Source: Diaporthe sp. PMI_573
Taxonomy: Eukaryota > Ascomycota > Sordariomycetes > Diaporthales > Diaporthaceae
DNA: 64,000 nt
Assembly: GCA_021399435.1 (NCBI GenBank)
Contig: JAJTUP010000127.1
Location: 62,001-126,000 of the forward strand
Direction of reading: 5' to 3'
How positions within the stretch are numbered: the stretch's first letter is position 1; the number at the start of each line of letters is the position of its first letter. The notes beneath the pieces are model-generated. The model was given only the letters and a program-made list of their open reading frames with translations, ran no database searches and had not been told where the DNA came from. Positions 1-12,215 of this stretch are shown one piece after another. Made by a program: the position numbers and the translations under genes.

Positions 1-791
1 CTAATACTGATCCTTAACTTGGGTATCTTAAGGGAAGAAAGGTGGTAGACTTGAAGAAAGAAGCCACTCCCCTTTCTATATGTGGGTAGTATATACCGAC
101 CTCTCTGTGACCATTCTTTTTGCTCCTGGGCCTCATTTCTTCTCAGAAAATACTGAATAACCGATTGATAGCTCAGAAGTGGAGGTCTCGACTGTTTTTT
201 TTTCGAAGGCACCAATGGTTGGTCTTGGAGAAGGGATATTCAAACAAGCAAATGACTGTCATAGTGATCTCTACTACCCACCAAAACGCAGTATGGAGCC
301 GTCCTCCAGCTAGCAACTGGAGCCGAATAGAACTATTCCTCACTTAGCCAGGGCATCTCGGGCGGAGCTTCTTACATCTCTGAAAGCCTACTGTGGTACT
401 AACTACCTATATATATACTATGTGATGGGCAATATTTAATTTGATTCCATTCTCATTACTATTCCTGTTACTATTCATATATAAGTGATAGCCGTATTAG
501 TGCTCTCGGCATTACACCTTCCCTTCTTCCAGGCGTTAAGTGCAAGGGGTATTCTTGTGCTGTAAAGATTTTCAAGTCTTGAGTAGAATCATTACAATTA
601 CTAGGTAATAAAAGCTTCCGAGGTTATCCAGGAGGACCTTGTCCTGTAAAAGGTGGTAGATTCTTCCACAGGTGATATTCTATAGGAGATCACCCTGTGG
701 AAGGTCACACACCTTGTGCAACTACTGCTATGCACCTGGCTGCTCAATATCCTCGCGTAGGGTGGTTGATGTCTAAGTCACATATGCCCCG
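1..791. other. Gene-free left edge
   Basis: I see no supported gene here. The short open frames lack conserved motifs, and the stretch near 400-500 is AT-rich with several TATA-like runs. Part of it may be the 3' flank of the minus-strand glycosyltransferase that ends at 792. Confidence 0.5.
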
Positions 792-2371
792 TCAATACCC
801 AAGGATAGGCTTGGCCCAAGTGGCTTCTTTGCAAGAACTCGACGTCTCCGGGTCTTTCTGATAACCCAACTTGTATACCTTTTCCATGTCCCAGCCAGAC
901 GTGTGGTCAGACTCCGATACGGATCGGCCCATCTGCACGAAATATCCCAACTTGCAGGTGCCTGGAGAATATAAATATTGTAGACAACCAGGGTCAGCTG
1001 CGCAAGCAGCGCTGCACTGTGAAGTATCCGAGTGTGCGGGTGAGTCCTCCGGCTGAACGACATCTGCGAAGTTATCCCAGGACGCCCGCGCAGGAGCTTG
1101 ATGGATGGTAGACATGGCGTAGTCAAGAATCGTGGAGTGCGTGAAGGGGTACTGTTGCATGGTCAGTATCTCGAGTCTTGACGAAAAGCATAACACTACG
1201 AACCTCGTCATATGCCCGTGTTCGCTCCCATGTCCAAAGTGACTTCATCTGCTCTGGAGATATTCTGTGCAGCGCGAGTAGGGGGATGCACCACCTCTCC
1301 TGGTTCACTTTGACGCCCACCAGCTCATCGCCAGCGAAGGTCGGATACAGTGCTTGCAGCCGCTCGCCCGTCTTGTTCATGATGGCGTATCCAAGGGCGG
1401 CATCACCGCAGCAGTCGTTCACGGCGTAGTCCTCGTACTGAACGCTCAGCTGAGTCGAGTCCTCCCCCAGGCGCTCCATGAGGCCACGGGACAACACGAA
1501 GCCGGCACCTCCGTACGCGAAGTAGGTGCCGTCTCGGCCGGGCGCGGGCGACCCCAAGTAATGTGGCTTGGACGGGTCCAGCTGGTGGACTAGGCGGAAA
1601 AGGGTGTCTGGGCACGGCTCATCGTTAGTGACTACCTCCGGACGAACATTCATATTTTATCATGTCCTCGGGGACGGAAATTCAGACGTGTTGGCTCCAC
1701 TCTGATGCAAGCGAATTCCAGAAAAAAATGGACGATATACCCCAGAAGTAATACACATCAGCCTCGATAAAGACATACCAATCAGCATGCGGACGCATCT
1801 GATAAGCCTTATCAACCATGGGTAGGAACTTGAAACGATCGAGTTTCCAGCCTTCAGCAGAGTACTCGACTTGCTTCCCTTCTTCATGGGCTTGCTTCTG
1901 AGTCGAATAGGCCACGAAATCGGGGTTGTTGTGGTATGAAGGGGGAAGGTCTGCAAGTATATCGATGAATTGATGGCCTCCAATCGTCTCTTCCAGATCA
2001 GAGAAGATCAAGATATTAGTTATACAAGAGCTGACAGTGTCGAGGTGGGCCTTGTTCTTGGCTGATTCGCCAGTACCCGTTTTCATAACGACCTGAACCT
2101 TTTCCAGCAGGCGGGTGGGAAAGCCTTTACACAAGTCGACCGGTTCTCCATCATGAGACTTCTTCAGAGGAGGGACGAATGAAGGCGTCGCCCATGTATA
2201 ATAATGCGATTCATCATCAATGTAATACGGCGATTGTTGAAACGATGGGAGTAGATTCAAGGAGGCCGAACCGTTGAATTTGGCTAGTGCCAGAAGAAAG
2301 ACCAGGAAGCACACAAAAGTAATATAGACCTGGGGCCGCCGAATCAGTCGGGATGATGGATGCAGCGACAT
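792..2371 (-). CDS. GT31-type fungal glycosyltransferase, type II membrane protein
   Basis: Predicted Golgi glycosyltransferase of the Fringe-like GT31 group, which transfers sugars from nucleotide-sugar donors. Three exons fit one 464-residue protein: 2371-1741, 1607-1204 and 1151-792. Intron 1 (1740-1608, GTATAT to CAG) and intron 2 (1203-1152, GTTCGT to CAG) both restore frame. The start is the ATG at 2371, directly before a basic stretch and one hydrophobic anchor (about residues 12-30). The metal-binding DxD-like site reads FIEADVY, split from the LDPSKPHYLGS block by intron 1, followed by GGAGFVLS and the family motif YEDYAVNDCCGDAALG. The C-terminal third has a Cys-rich PAN/apple-like segment (CSAACAADPGCLQY). 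All landmarks are in order and there is no internal stop, so the gene looks intact. The exact donor and acceptor cannot be read from sequence. Confidence 0.85.
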
Positions 2372-2891
2372 GTTGAGCTTCAACTCGTTGGAAAGGAAAT
2401 AGAGACAGAATGAGGCAACATGGGTTGTGATGCTTCGTGTGGTTGCATATAGAATTGTTTGAGTCTCGTTCTGGCGGCGGGACAACGAGGTTTTTTACCC
2501 TCCAAACGCCCACGGCATGTGCTCCTTTCCGAATATCCACTCGTCTTCCTGAGTCAGTCCCCACTGCGGCTGCCGTTGCCAAGCAGTGTTGGTTGTTAGT
2601 GAAAAGAAAAAAGTGTAGTATATGGGGCCACCTCCATGAAACGGTGGATCAGAGTGCGGAAAACCACCCCCGGATACCGCCTTGTGGCAAATAAGCGCTC
2701 GCATGTCTTTTGTGTTCTGGGGCCAGTGGAGCCTCTTTTCTCTAGCGAAATACTGTCTCTTGCTGTGCCGCCCGCTATCAGAAGAGGAAAAGATGCTCTC
2801 TACAGTGATAGAAATACAGGTTTTCCCTTCGCTTTTGCATTCCCTTCCTTGGAACACACAAGTTTAACGTGTCAACTGAAAGCCGCTTATC
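2372..2891. promoter_or_regulatory. Divergent intergenic region
   Basis: 520 bp separate the divergent starts of the glycosyltransferase (2371, minus) and the Cys-rich membrane protein (2892, plus), so it probably holds both promoters. No individual binding site is supported. Confidence 0.35.
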
Positions 2892-3881
2892 ATGTCTGCA
2901 ACCTGTTATTTTGCGAGTGGAAAAAACGCCGACTTATCCGGCTCGACATACATCCCGTGTAATACAACTGCAGTAGCAGAGGGTGGACACAGTGCGTGTT
3001 GTGCTCCCGACGATATGTGTTTCACAAACGGTCTATGCAAAGCCGGTTCTGATGATCAGTACAACTGGAACTGGCGTGTTGGTTGTACCGATCCGACTTT
3101 CAGTGACCCTGCATGCCCATCATATTGCCAGGGAATTGGTGAGTTGTTACACACTGCTGAGGAAAATCATGACAACCACTGAACTGAATGTGAAGATTCC
3201 GATAATGGCGCACACTTGGTCTTCCAATGCGCTGACAATGAAAGCTGGTGTTGTGCAACTGGTAACCCTGACAGGTTCGCTCGAAACTACAATTTCACCT
3301 GCTGCAGCAATGACGACCTTAAATTGGATCTTGGCCCGGCTGTATACTACGGAAGAGCGAAAATCAGTATCGCCATCAGCACTCTCGAGAGTTCTTCGGC
3401 GACTTCTACGACGACCCAGACAGCTAATACTCAGACGACTTCCGCCGTTCAGCAGACCTCTGCCTCAACAATCGACGCCGCCACCTTCGTATCACAATCC
3501 ACGACAGCCTCCTCGACCCCCACGGATGCTTCGAAAAGCTCCACCACTTCCTCGACCGCTCTAGCTGCGGGACTAGGAGTAGGAATACCGTTAGCGCTTA
3601 TACTCATGGGGCTTGTTGCTTTCTTCTTTTACCGGCTAGGTCAGCGGCACAATCGCCAGGCACACACTGAGGAGAAAGAGGTGCATCCGGAGCACTCGGA
3701 CCAAGAGGAACACTTGGATCAAAGGCAGAACCCGGCGATCCTCGTCGATGCGGGCTACTCGGATGGATCGCAACACAATGAGACACTTCTGAGAGGATTG
3801 CAAATTGGAGATCGAGGTCTTGAAGCGGAGATGGCACACCAACGATCTCCAGTTGAGCTGGAAGGCAAGCGTTTGTTATGA
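2892..3881 (+). CDS. Cys-rich ectodomain, Ser/Thr stalk, single-pass membrane protein
   Basis: Hypothetical fungal cell-surface protein of 310 residues in two exons, 2892-3138 and 3196-3881; the 57-nt intron (GTGAGT to GAAG) keeps phase. It opens with a Cys-rich domain (paired motifs such as SACCAPDDMC, then ESWCCATGN and FTCCSND), continues with a Ser/Thr-rich stalk (about residues 140-200), one membrane helix (LAAGLGVGIPLALILMGLVA, about 200-220) and a charged cytoplasmic tail rich in Glu, His and Gln. An in-frame stop at 2877 forces the start at 2892. There is no clear N-terminal signal peptide, which is odd for this layout; a missed upstream exon is possible. The layout resembles sensor-like fungal surface proteins, but I do not recognise a named family and assign no function. 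Confidence 0.75.
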
Positions 3882-4790
3882 GTTGAATTTCTTGAGAAGC
3901 TTCGCTTTAAGCACTTCGATCTACTTCTAAGTTGAAGTGAACCTCAAGTGCTGCCACTCGCTAGTTGGGCAGCCTTCCGTGCCGACCGAAATACTCACGG
4001 GAACTATAGTATCCTAATCACTTACATACCTAACTCGCCTCTTGCCAAGCCTCACCCAGATTGGAGAATTGCACCGTCGAAAATATAATTTCTGAAGATC
4101 CAATATTTTCAAGAAAGTGCTGAATTAACTACAGGCAGCCTAGGCTGACAAGGCAATTCTCTGTGTTCCTACCTAATATTCTGCACCCTCAAGTGGGCTT
4201 TGTCAAGACAGCAAGGGCATCATTACCTATGCACATATCATCAGCAAAGCCACTTTGACACATTAGTGATAGCAATGATATTCTCTTATATTGATCACTA
4301 CTAGTTTCAATATTCAATTATTATGCGATAAGTTCCAGACTAGGCAGCCCATCAAGAGACGAAGTGACCTCATCGTTAGAGTAAGGATGGTTAACATGAA
4401 GGGGCGGGAAGTGGAATGTGGTCCAGACACATCCGACATGTCTTTGAGATTTTGGATTCCAAGAATTGCAGGAGCCAGCACAAGCAGCTGTATTTGACCG
4501 GTGGGTGTGACAGTAGGAACACTCACCACCACTTCACAAGAATTATAAGCTTTTGATATAGTGAAACATCACGAAATTGGTGAGGTGAAATATTTCCGTA
4601 AAAGTGCTCCTCGGTCCTCCATCCAACGAGAGTCAGATGGTGATGTGGCAAGCCATATTAGTAAGGTACCTCCCATCTCAATTCAAACAAAGGCTGATTC
4701 AGTCGGAATATCTCCATAGACTATTTATTATGGGTAATTCTGTATAAGTCAAATATATATAGGGGCTCAGAAGCCTACTTCTACAACCCT
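3882..4790. other. Gene-free stretch
   Basis: About 0.9 kb without a supported gene. Short frames on both strands around 4290-4530 overlap each other and show no motifs. The stretch is moderately AT-rich, with a TATA-like ATATATATAG run near 4755, ahead of the small frame at 4851. Confidence 0.45.
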
Positions 4791-4850
4791 ATGGATAGTC
4801 TGGATACACGCAATTACGTCACTACTTCAAGACAGAATTCTGCCTCAACA

Positions 4851-4973
4851 ATGAACACCACGATATTCGCGGCAGCTTGCGTTCTTTGCCTGAACCGATT
4901 TGTCTCTGGACCTCACCCGCAAGTGAAAGGACGCAGCTGTCTGACAAATCGTACAATAGTACCATTAGAATGA
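4851..4973 (+). CDS. Possible tiny secreted peptide or first exon
   Basis: A 40-residue frame starting at an ATG at 4851 (an upstream in-frame ATG lies at 4791). The N-terminus MNTTIFAAACVLCLNRFVSG resembles a signal peptide, and a TATA-like run lies about 95 bp upstream of the ATG. It may be the first exon of a small gene or chance. I do not recognise the product. Confidence 0.2.
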   Translation: MNTTIFAAACVLCLNRFVSGPHPQVKGRSCLTNRTIVPLE

Positions 4974-5114
4974 GTGTCGATCATATATAGGTATCTCAAA
5001 TTGCCGTAGGCCTTGAATCTATGCCAGAAATACTGCACATCTCTTCGTTTCCTCTGACAATAAATCACTCAGACCCCGTTGCTTTTCTCATGCCCCTGCT
5101 TCAAGGATCGCGTC

Positions 5115-6054
5115 TCAGTTCTGCGACACGAAGACCACCAAAATAGCCGTGCAAGCCGCAGTAGCAAGGATTATATCCGTCCGCCTACCTTCGGTCATGA
5201 CTGCTAGACTAGCTGCGAACAGACTTGTGAATACTGAGAGCAGTCCGAGCTTGACGGACTGATCCTCCAATACGTACAAACAAACGACCGCTCCTTCGAT
5301 AACCAGCGAGGCTGCCAGAACCGTGACGACTGTGACTAGGCGGGACACATGTCGTGATGAATAGTATTTCACTTGCTCTGAGTCGACACGCCTTGATCCC
5401 TGTGCCGAGCTGGTGAGCGCAAGAATTATAGTACATCCAATTATCAAGCGAGAACGCACCGGCAAAAATCTCCCGACTAAGTCTTGTAAAGATCTCGTTA
5501 AGAAGTCGTCATCGGAAGACGAGACAAGAGCAACCAGATCATCCTCATTTTCCATTATTGTGGCATCAACACCGACGAATGGCTGTGAGAATTTGAACCA
5601 TTCTCTACACACTCGAAGTACGCGCTTGCTGGGGCTTGTGAGGCCTTGAACTTTGCGATACAAGAGGAGGGCCTTATCTGTAGTAAAACAATTTACTCTA
5701 TCAGCATTGACCTAATGTTGGAGCAAGACCGTGGGACCCACAGTACTCGTCCGTTGCTTTCTTGATTTGCTTTATCACCTCCATCCTTTCGGCTTCCCGG
5801 GGAGCCTCAGAGGCCTTGGCTGAGAAGGTCTCCCAGCATGTAGTTGAGAGAAGAATATCCATGTTCATATCCCGGGTATCTTGCATGTCAAGTTCTTTCA
5901 ACCGTGCCTCAAGTTCCATCATCGAGGACTGTAGATACAAAATGTTCCGCGCACCAAGGACCTTGAAGCGCCTGAAGACTGAAAGTTCATCGTCTGAAGC
6001 AATGAATTCTGAAAAGCCTCCATGGCCACTATGCTTTCCTGAAGCGTGCATCAT
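5115..6054 (-). CDS. DUF6594-type fungal membrane protein
   Basis: Two exons, with coding sequence from 6054 to 5742 and 5677 to 5115; the 64-nt intron (GTGGGT to CAG) joins in phase to give EYYKALLLYRKV. The N-terminal part has the DUF6594 signature: GGFSEFIASDDELSVFRRF, then LGARNILYLQSSMMELEARL, an acidic/coiled-coil region. The C-terminal part has about three hydrophobic helices (roughly SRLIIGCTIILALTSS, LVTVVTVLAASLVIEGAVV and LGLLSVFTSLFAASLAV) typical of the family. The open frame extends upstream of 6054 to about 6126 but without an ATG, so the true start may lie in a missed upstream exon. The family is common in filamentous ascomycetes and has no assigned biochemical role. Confidence 0.75.
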
Positions 6055-6126
6055 GCGACTTGAAACCTCATTCGCATGCAACGACCGTGCCGAATCGTTG
6101 GTGAACGTTTCGGCTGGTTGTTCCAA

Positions 6127-7019
6127 GATTGCCCGATGGTTTACTTTGGGCCGTGAAATCGTATGTGTAAAAGCTCAACGGTCGACTTTTCTATCGTAAG
6201 TATTGAAGATCACGCCCCGCAGTGATTGCCTAGCTGAGACCCAATCAAGGCAGCATCACCTGCATTGCATACCCTGCCACTGCTGAGCCACCACTTGTGG
6301 ACATGATTCATTGGCTGACTGGAATGCTGCACGACAAGGTATAAGCGAGCACAGCCCCGCCGACAGCTATCAAGCCACCGGAAGCTGGCGTCCTGCGTCT
6401 GCGGTTGTGTCCATTTGATGTCCATTCGCTCTTTTGAATGCTGGATATTAGCAAGCTATTCCTAAATTTCAAAGGCGCACAACGCTTTTCCAGCTCACAA
6501 TTGCATCGCCACCCAAGGGTCACACCAAGAACCGGCGAACGTGGTGCACAACATTATTAGAATGAAGGGAACATCCAATTCTCACTCCTATCCTGTTCAG
6601 CAACGCACTCAATAACCACTCCAGACACAATTATTCCACAAAACAGATACAAGGTGGCGTTATGACTGGCCCAGGCTCACAGTACGTCCACTGATGTCAA
6701 TGCTGTGGAATTCGAGGTCACTGATGGTGAAAATCTGCAAGACAGCATACGGATATAGCAATAGTCGAAGGCGTCGGTCTGAAGCAGACCGCTACAGCTT
6801 GGCCACTTCTGGCTGGCTGGCTGCGGATGGCTGCTTAGTTATCCCAGGCAGCCAATTGGCAGTAAGCACGCTTAGACCAACTGCTGGCCCGTGCAAACTG
6901 TAGATTAGTCAGCCTTCTGGCTGCACCCTACTTGGACGCTTCGCCGCCTACAAAGGGGTCAGGCAGAAGCACAACAGACACACCAGACAGACCCACCGAA
7001 TTAAAGCTATCAAGTAGCT
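6127..7019. other. Gene-free stretch before AT-rich island
   Basis: No supported gene. Small overlapping frames near 6210-6520 and 6694-6903 carry no motif. The segment 6780-6860 has short GGCTGGCTG-type direct repeats. Confidence 0.45.
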
Positions 7020-7318
7020 ACTTTGGTAACCCCTTTGAGTAATTACTCGTTTACGTGCCCAACTAATATCTACTATATTAAAGGCAGCAGCTATATTTTT
7101 AATAAAAATTCCTATATTTCTGCCGTTAAGGCTGTCGCTGCTTTATTTAATTATAAATTTAAAAGCGTTCCTTAATTAAACTTACTTTAAGCAAATTTAC
7201 CTAAGTTAATAAACAATTTAACTTTAATAAAGTAAGAAAAAAAGTAATTAGAAAAATAAAAGATTTTTGGCCTAGGCCTAAGAAGCTAAAGCCTAAAAAG
7301 AAAAGGTTTTAAAAGTAT
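7020..7318. repeat. AT-rich island
   Basis: Roughly 300 bp of strongly AT-rich, TpA-rich sequence with abrupt edges. Immediately after about 7320 the DNA becomes GC-rich. This composition is what repeat-induced point mutation leaves in old repeats, but no parent element can be named by eye. It contains no open frame. Confidence 0.5.
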
Positions 7319-7479
7319 TAAAAGAGGCGGCTTGTCCGCCTTGGGAAACGGCGGCCCTCACATGCCGTTTCCGGCACCTGCCGCATCGGGTAATCCTCGG
7401 CCGCGCCGCGCGCCTCCCATTTAAAACCCCGCCCGCCCCGCCCGGCGTGCCGATGTACCTCGAAGTCTCTCATGTATCT

Positions 7480-7530
7480 TTTCCCTTCCCACACTCCCTT
7501 CCCACACTCCCTTCCCACAGCACGTCCCTT
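7480..7530. repeat. Short tandem repeat CTTCCCACACTCC
   Basis: Three imperfect back-to-back copies of a pyrimidine-rich unit CCCTTCCCACACT in an otherwise noncoding stretch. Confidence 0.6.
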
Positions 7531-7899
7531 CCCAACGCCACACCTCCCTCCCTCTGTCGACAATGCCAGCAAGTCGCCGTCGTACACCTCACTTCGTTAA
7601 CACGCCACAACATCCCCTTAGGCCGGTTGAACCAGGGAATAGAGTGGCATGGTCTATGTGAGTTCTTTCACTTCTTCCCACCCGTTGTGGTCCCCCGTGT
7701 GCGGCCGGGTTGCTGACTTCCTCATTGTCTTCACCCACCTCGTCCACTGCCTCACGCACCTTCAGTCTGTCGACCAGCGGTCCCGAAGATCACAATCCTG
7801 TGGGGCCAGTGCCTTTTCCCAGGGGCTTCCCCCGGCTGCCCGGCATCGTCTGTCGTCTTGCCCTGGATTGCCTCTTCTGGCAATTTTGAGACCTGGAAG

Positions 7900-8800
7900 A
7901 GCCTATATCTCGAGGCGCCGTATTACATACCCTCGGGCTTGAAATTGCCCCTCTCGGACTCCAGGTGCTGCGGGCTCAAACAGTCATGCAGAAGTGGCGA
8001 GGTGCCATGTCGGGCATTGCGCCGAGAGCCTGGGGTCGGGCGAAGGGAGGTAGGCTTTAACCGCGGCTTGCCACGTTAGGTAAATGAATGGGAGTCTGCC
8101 TAGCTGAGGGTCCGCGATGGGTAGCGGCTAAAATTGCCTGAAGAGGGAAATCCTGGCGCCAGGATTGATCACATTGCGTATACGAGACGGAAGTACGCCA
8201 GGCACCTTGATCACAGCCTGTCCGAACCTATCGTGCTGCTTGCAAGGTAGCTTCTCTGACGAATTATGCGGCTGGCCCTGGACATCCCTCACAGGGAATG
8301 GAGCAGGTGACCCCCCCCCCGATACCAGGGTGGGCAATAGCTGGGACGTTGATCAGGCTTGGTGGAGGGCCAGGCTCAGCTGAACAGGCCTCTGCCGGTG
8401 CAACTTGAATTCCGAGACGCAGTTATTCAGGTCCGACCATTATGAGTCACGCCGTCATGAGCGCCCTGGCAGCTGAGTTCGCTTCGGCCTGCTTCAACGT
8501 TGGTGACGTGGCCTGCGGGATTGGCCAAGGGCTCAGGATCACAATCTCCTGCATACATGGCCAACGACCACCCTGGCAAGTCTGCTCTCATAACTCCCTC
8601 CTTTTGAGCGAGACGGAATATCAATCACAAAGGGCAGAGACCTCACTGGTATGCCAGGGGCATCAGCAAGGCTATACTCCATGAGGGATTTATCATTTCT
8701 GTTGAGGTGGGGGTCTAACTGATGCCAGCTTCGGTTTCTGACGGATAATGCGGCAGGCTTCTCCATCGGATAATAGGTGGGTTATTTAGCCCAACTGCTG
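7900..8800 (+). repeat. 5' modules of a dispersed repeat family
   Basis: Two parts of this stretch recur elsewhere in the window. The segment around 7922-7960 (CATACCCTC, then CTTGAAATTGCCCCTCT) is similar to 20337-20375. The segment 8527-8789 matches 23092-23370 over about 265 bp with scattered substitutions and small indels, including TGCATACATGGCCAACGAC and GATGCCAGCTTCGGTTTCTG. The shared order of modules ahead of a minisatellite suggests one mobile or amplified family. A TATA-like TTATATAAAG lies at about 8849, ahead of the chromodomain gene. No intact gene is seen in 7320-8900. Confidence 0.6.
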
Positions 8801-8927
8801 TGCCAGGCTGGGAAAGGGGTGTTGACTGCAAAACGGGACAAGCCAAATCTTATATAAAGCCCTCCTTCCGCCACCATTACACCGGCCACCTCATACCGTG
8901 CCCTTCGCCTTTTATTTTTCCCCGACG

Positions 8928-10257
8928 ATGGTCAGACCACGGTTTATACAAATGGACGTAGAGACGTGGTGCAAAAACAAGGAGGAGAGGAAGAAGAAGA
9001 AGAAGCTTGCACAGCTGAAACGCCAACGAGAACGTGAAGATCAACAGCAGCAATTACAACTCCCAGAAACAATCCCCAAACCGGATGTCCGAATAACGGA
9101 GGCCCAGACCATGGGCAATACAATAGGTATGCTTCCATCTCATTCCTCTCTACGCCAACAGTAAGATGGAAATTTGAAGAAATTTGGCACTGATATATGG
9201 TAAAGGTATTATTAAGGATGGAGAGACGAACGATAGTGGCGACACCTACGAAGCCTACGATGAAGATTCTGATGGTCCTGAACGAAAGAAGTCACGACAT
9301 ACTGAAAGCATACCATCACCAGCTCTACCAGCCGGTGCATTCAACAGCAGCATCGCAACCCAACATGATAGCCCACTCGTCTGGGACAATGACCCAACGT
9401 ACCCTGACAGCCTCGCTGCAATGGACGCGGACAATTCCATTATAGCACAGAGACGTACAGGTGCACACAGGCAGCGCTCGCCAGTCACAACGGAATTCAC
9501 TTCACCTCTCCTTAATCGTTTCCCACAGCAATCCGGTTCCCAAATATCCAATCAGCCTTGCTTCCCTTCTACCGCCATCGCCACGGATAAGTCCCCATGT
9601 CATCACTGCGGTTGTTGTGCTGAAGCATTTTTACGGCTGAGCGGCGAAGTCCAGGCTCTCTCCGTGTTTGTTAGAGATTTCGCCACGAACAAACTCTCAC
9701 GCATGGCAACGGCCAAGAAACAGAGCGGTTCTGCAGGCATAACAGACCAAAACCGCACAGCTGCGGCAAATGTAGGGCCATTGACCGCTGAGAGAGTTTC
9801 AGGCGACGACAACGATAGGCAGAACGAAAATGTTATTTCCAGCAACGGTGCAGCTGATCTTGAGGACGAGCGTTGGGAGCCTTTAGAAGAAAGACGTCTT
9901 TGCGCATGGCGTCGGGAGAAAATGACATGGGAATCGATTGCAGATAAACTGGGGCGAAGCGAGCTGGCCATCAAGCAAAAATGGGAAATGGTGACGAACA
10001 ATGAAATCATCGAGAGTAGGAGCCCTCCAAGTTCGCAAAAGGAAAGCAACATCCTATCCCCGCTATTGTCAGAGGACGATCAAACAGAATACGAGGTGGA
10101 GAAGATTTTGGATGTCAAAAAAATAGGAAGAGGCGGGCGGGTCCGTGTGAAATGGGCACACTTTGAACTTCCGACCTGGGAACCACTGAAAGAATTCCAC
10201 GGGACGGAAGCACTGCTCGCCTATGAGAAGGAGCATGGGCAGATTTCAGGTCGATAA
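8928..10257 (+). CDS. Repeat-associated protein with Myb-like helix and C-terminal chromodomain
   Basis: Two exons, 8928-9126 and 9206-10257, give a 416-residue protein; the 79-nt intron (GTATGC to AAAG) joins GNTI to GIIKDGET in phase. The start is the ATG at 8928. The N-terminus is a basic, Gln/Arg-rich coiled region. The middle is disordered and has a Cys/His cluster (PCHHCGCCAEAFL). A Myb/SANT-like helix block follows (DERWEPLEERRLCAWRREKM, then WESIADKLGRS). The C-terminus is a chromodomain (TEYEVEKILDVKKIGR, then VRVKWAHFELPTWEPLKEF), a fold that usually reads methylated histone tails. There is no integrase or reverse transcriptase, so it is not simply a chromovirus tail. Part of its first exon recurs at 20026-20160, and its 5' and 3' flanks recur nearby, so the gene seems to travel with a repeat. 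The role is unknown; chromatin targeting is an inference. Confidence 0.65.
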
Positions 10258-10381
10258 GCGGACACAGGCTCTGCGGGGGTACCATGACACATTACGGCTG
10301 ATATACTTCCTCGTACATGTACAAAGTTGTCCCTGAATTTATAGTTGTCTGGAAAATATATTGTCCCTGTACAGGACGGAC

Positions 10382-10800
10382 TTTTTCAAATCGATGCGCT
10401 TGGGTCGCCTCTCGGCAGTCCCGTACCTGATCTGTTCTTATCCGCTGCTTACGTACGTACCTTTTTCTGCCAGTCAGTATGTACCTTTTTCTCTGCCAGT
10501 CAGTACGTATCTTTTTCTGCCAGTCAGTACGTATCTTTTTCTGCCAGTCAGTACGTACCTTTTTTTCTGCCAGCCAGTACGTACCTTTTTTCTGCCAGTC
10601 AGTACGTATCTTTTTCTGCCAGTCAGTACGTACCTTTTTTTCTGCCAGCCAGTACGTACCTTTTTTCTGCCAGTCAGTACGTATCTTTTTCTCCCAGTCA
10701 GTACGTACCTTTTTTTCTGCCAGCCAGTACGTATCTTGTTCTGCCAGTGAGTGCGTACCTTTTTTCTGCCAGTCAGTACGTACCCTTTCTGCCACTAAAC
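10382..10800 (+). repeat. Minisatellite array A with its leader tag
   Basis: The tag TCAAATCGATGCGCTTGG (about 10386-10403) is followed by a tandem array from about 10452. The unit is 20-25 bp: a run of five to seven T, then CTGCCAGTCAGTACGTACC with small variants (CAGCCAGTACG, CAGTACGTATC). There are about 14 units. Each unit carries the palindrome GTACGTAC or a near match. Long open frames across it in several frames are a consequence of the repeat and are not genes. Confidence 0.85.
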
Positions 10801-12215
10801 AGGTTTGTGCAAGTCATCACAAGATTTACTTTTTTAGGATTCATGTATGTATTTTTCCATTTCTGCCAGAGACAATACTTATGCACGGATCCTAAAGAAA
10901 ATACCCGGTCACTATTAACCACTTACGGAGAGGTGGAAAAGTTGAGAGCAGTGAACGCGCAGTTCGACGAATCCGCACCAAGATTCGTCGGTTTGGAACC
11001 ACGCGCTCGCCGCCACATACAAGTCGATTTATGTGGGCATGCTTTGCAAGATCGTTTATACCATTGGCCCACTTTACTCACTCCAAGCGTACCAGAAAGA
11101 TGCATGAACCGAGAGGGTCTGAGGACAACGTGCAGCCTGCTTTCTCTACAAGTTCAAGAACGAGCAGGAGCGGAGGTTAGAATCGCACCGCCACCGAGAA
11201 GGGACATGTATGGAGCAGAGTCTGTAATTTCATAGCCGAACCAGCTCGGAGACAGAGACACATTAATGGAGAACTCAACCGAGGACAAGCCGCCACCGTC
11301 CGAGGTCTTCCCTCTATACCCTTTCCAACTGCCGAGAATATCCTGAGCCAAAACGCCCCCTGGGCATACCTCTTCGTTGAATGCTTGTGGTTGGAGCTGC
11401 TGGATTGGAGGCTTTGCGCAATCGGCACCAAAGTCATGACGACGCCACGAGTTAAAATCGGAAGCGAATGAGTTCTTGATGAGTAAAGCAGCAGCACAGC
11501 ATTCGCAGGCTGAGCCGGAAGCTGCACCGTCTGCTTAGCAGCCCACGTCGAACATTCAAGCTCCAACGCCGCCCGCGGACCCTCCACGAACAGAACAGAG
11601 GCGGTCTCGGAGGCTACAAGATCTACGAGAGCGACTGCACAGACACAGCGCCACGACCTGAGCAGGCCATGATCGAACTTCATGAGAGGCGAAGGACCAT
11701 TGACAATAGTCTCAAACAATGAATCAAATATGATGACAGGAAGCGACTCAGACTGCTCAAGCACCGAGTACGCAGGAGCAGAGGACTCCCAGGACGATGC
11801 CCAGAAAACCGAGAAGGAAGGCGGTCCGCAACGGACCAACCCAGAGGAAGCAGAAAATTCCAACCAAAACCCAGAACAATACCTAGGGCGCAGCATTCCC
11901 ATCGCCCCGGACACCAGTGTCTTGTTATTCCCTTCGAAGTTAGCTGCACAACAACGAGAACTGAGTTAACTAAAACAGAATAATCATGCATCCTGAGCGT
12001 ACCTATTTGAAACCAGTACTTCGTACTAGATTGCGCTTGCAGATGATACCTTGGAGGACATCATTTACTACTCATGTGAAGGCCGTCGCGTCTCAAAAGC
12101 AGACGGCTCTGACGGCCTGAAGCTCTTATCAGCATCCAGTAACAATAAGATCTGGCTCTGCGGTATAGAGGACAGCGGGTAAATAGAACGTCATCCAGTG
12201 TGGAAGACGTAGCTT
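10801..12215. other. Unassigned stretch with overlapping open frames
   Basis: Open frames occur on both strands (for example 11177-11914 minus and 11682-11969 plus) but none shows a recognisable domain or a convincing start. The plus strand around 10920-11100 has composition that could be an old gag-like or gene fragment. I see no supported gene. Confidence 0.35.

Noticed and set aside
773..1126. Extra minus-strand open frame over the glycosyltransferase 3' exon
   Set aside because: It is a shadow of the true third exon; the other frame contains the PAN/apple-like domain and joins in phase.
10345..11235. Long open frames across the minisatellites (also 15684-15992, 20748-21164, 21138-21698, 23540-24106)
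   Set aside because: They arise because the repeat unit has no stop in several frames; they are open in multiple frames and on both strands, and read as repeated FLPVSTYLF-type peptides without a domain.
11177..11914. 245-residue minus-strand open frame
   Set aside because: No domain is visible, and overlapping plus-strand frames have equally coding-like composition.
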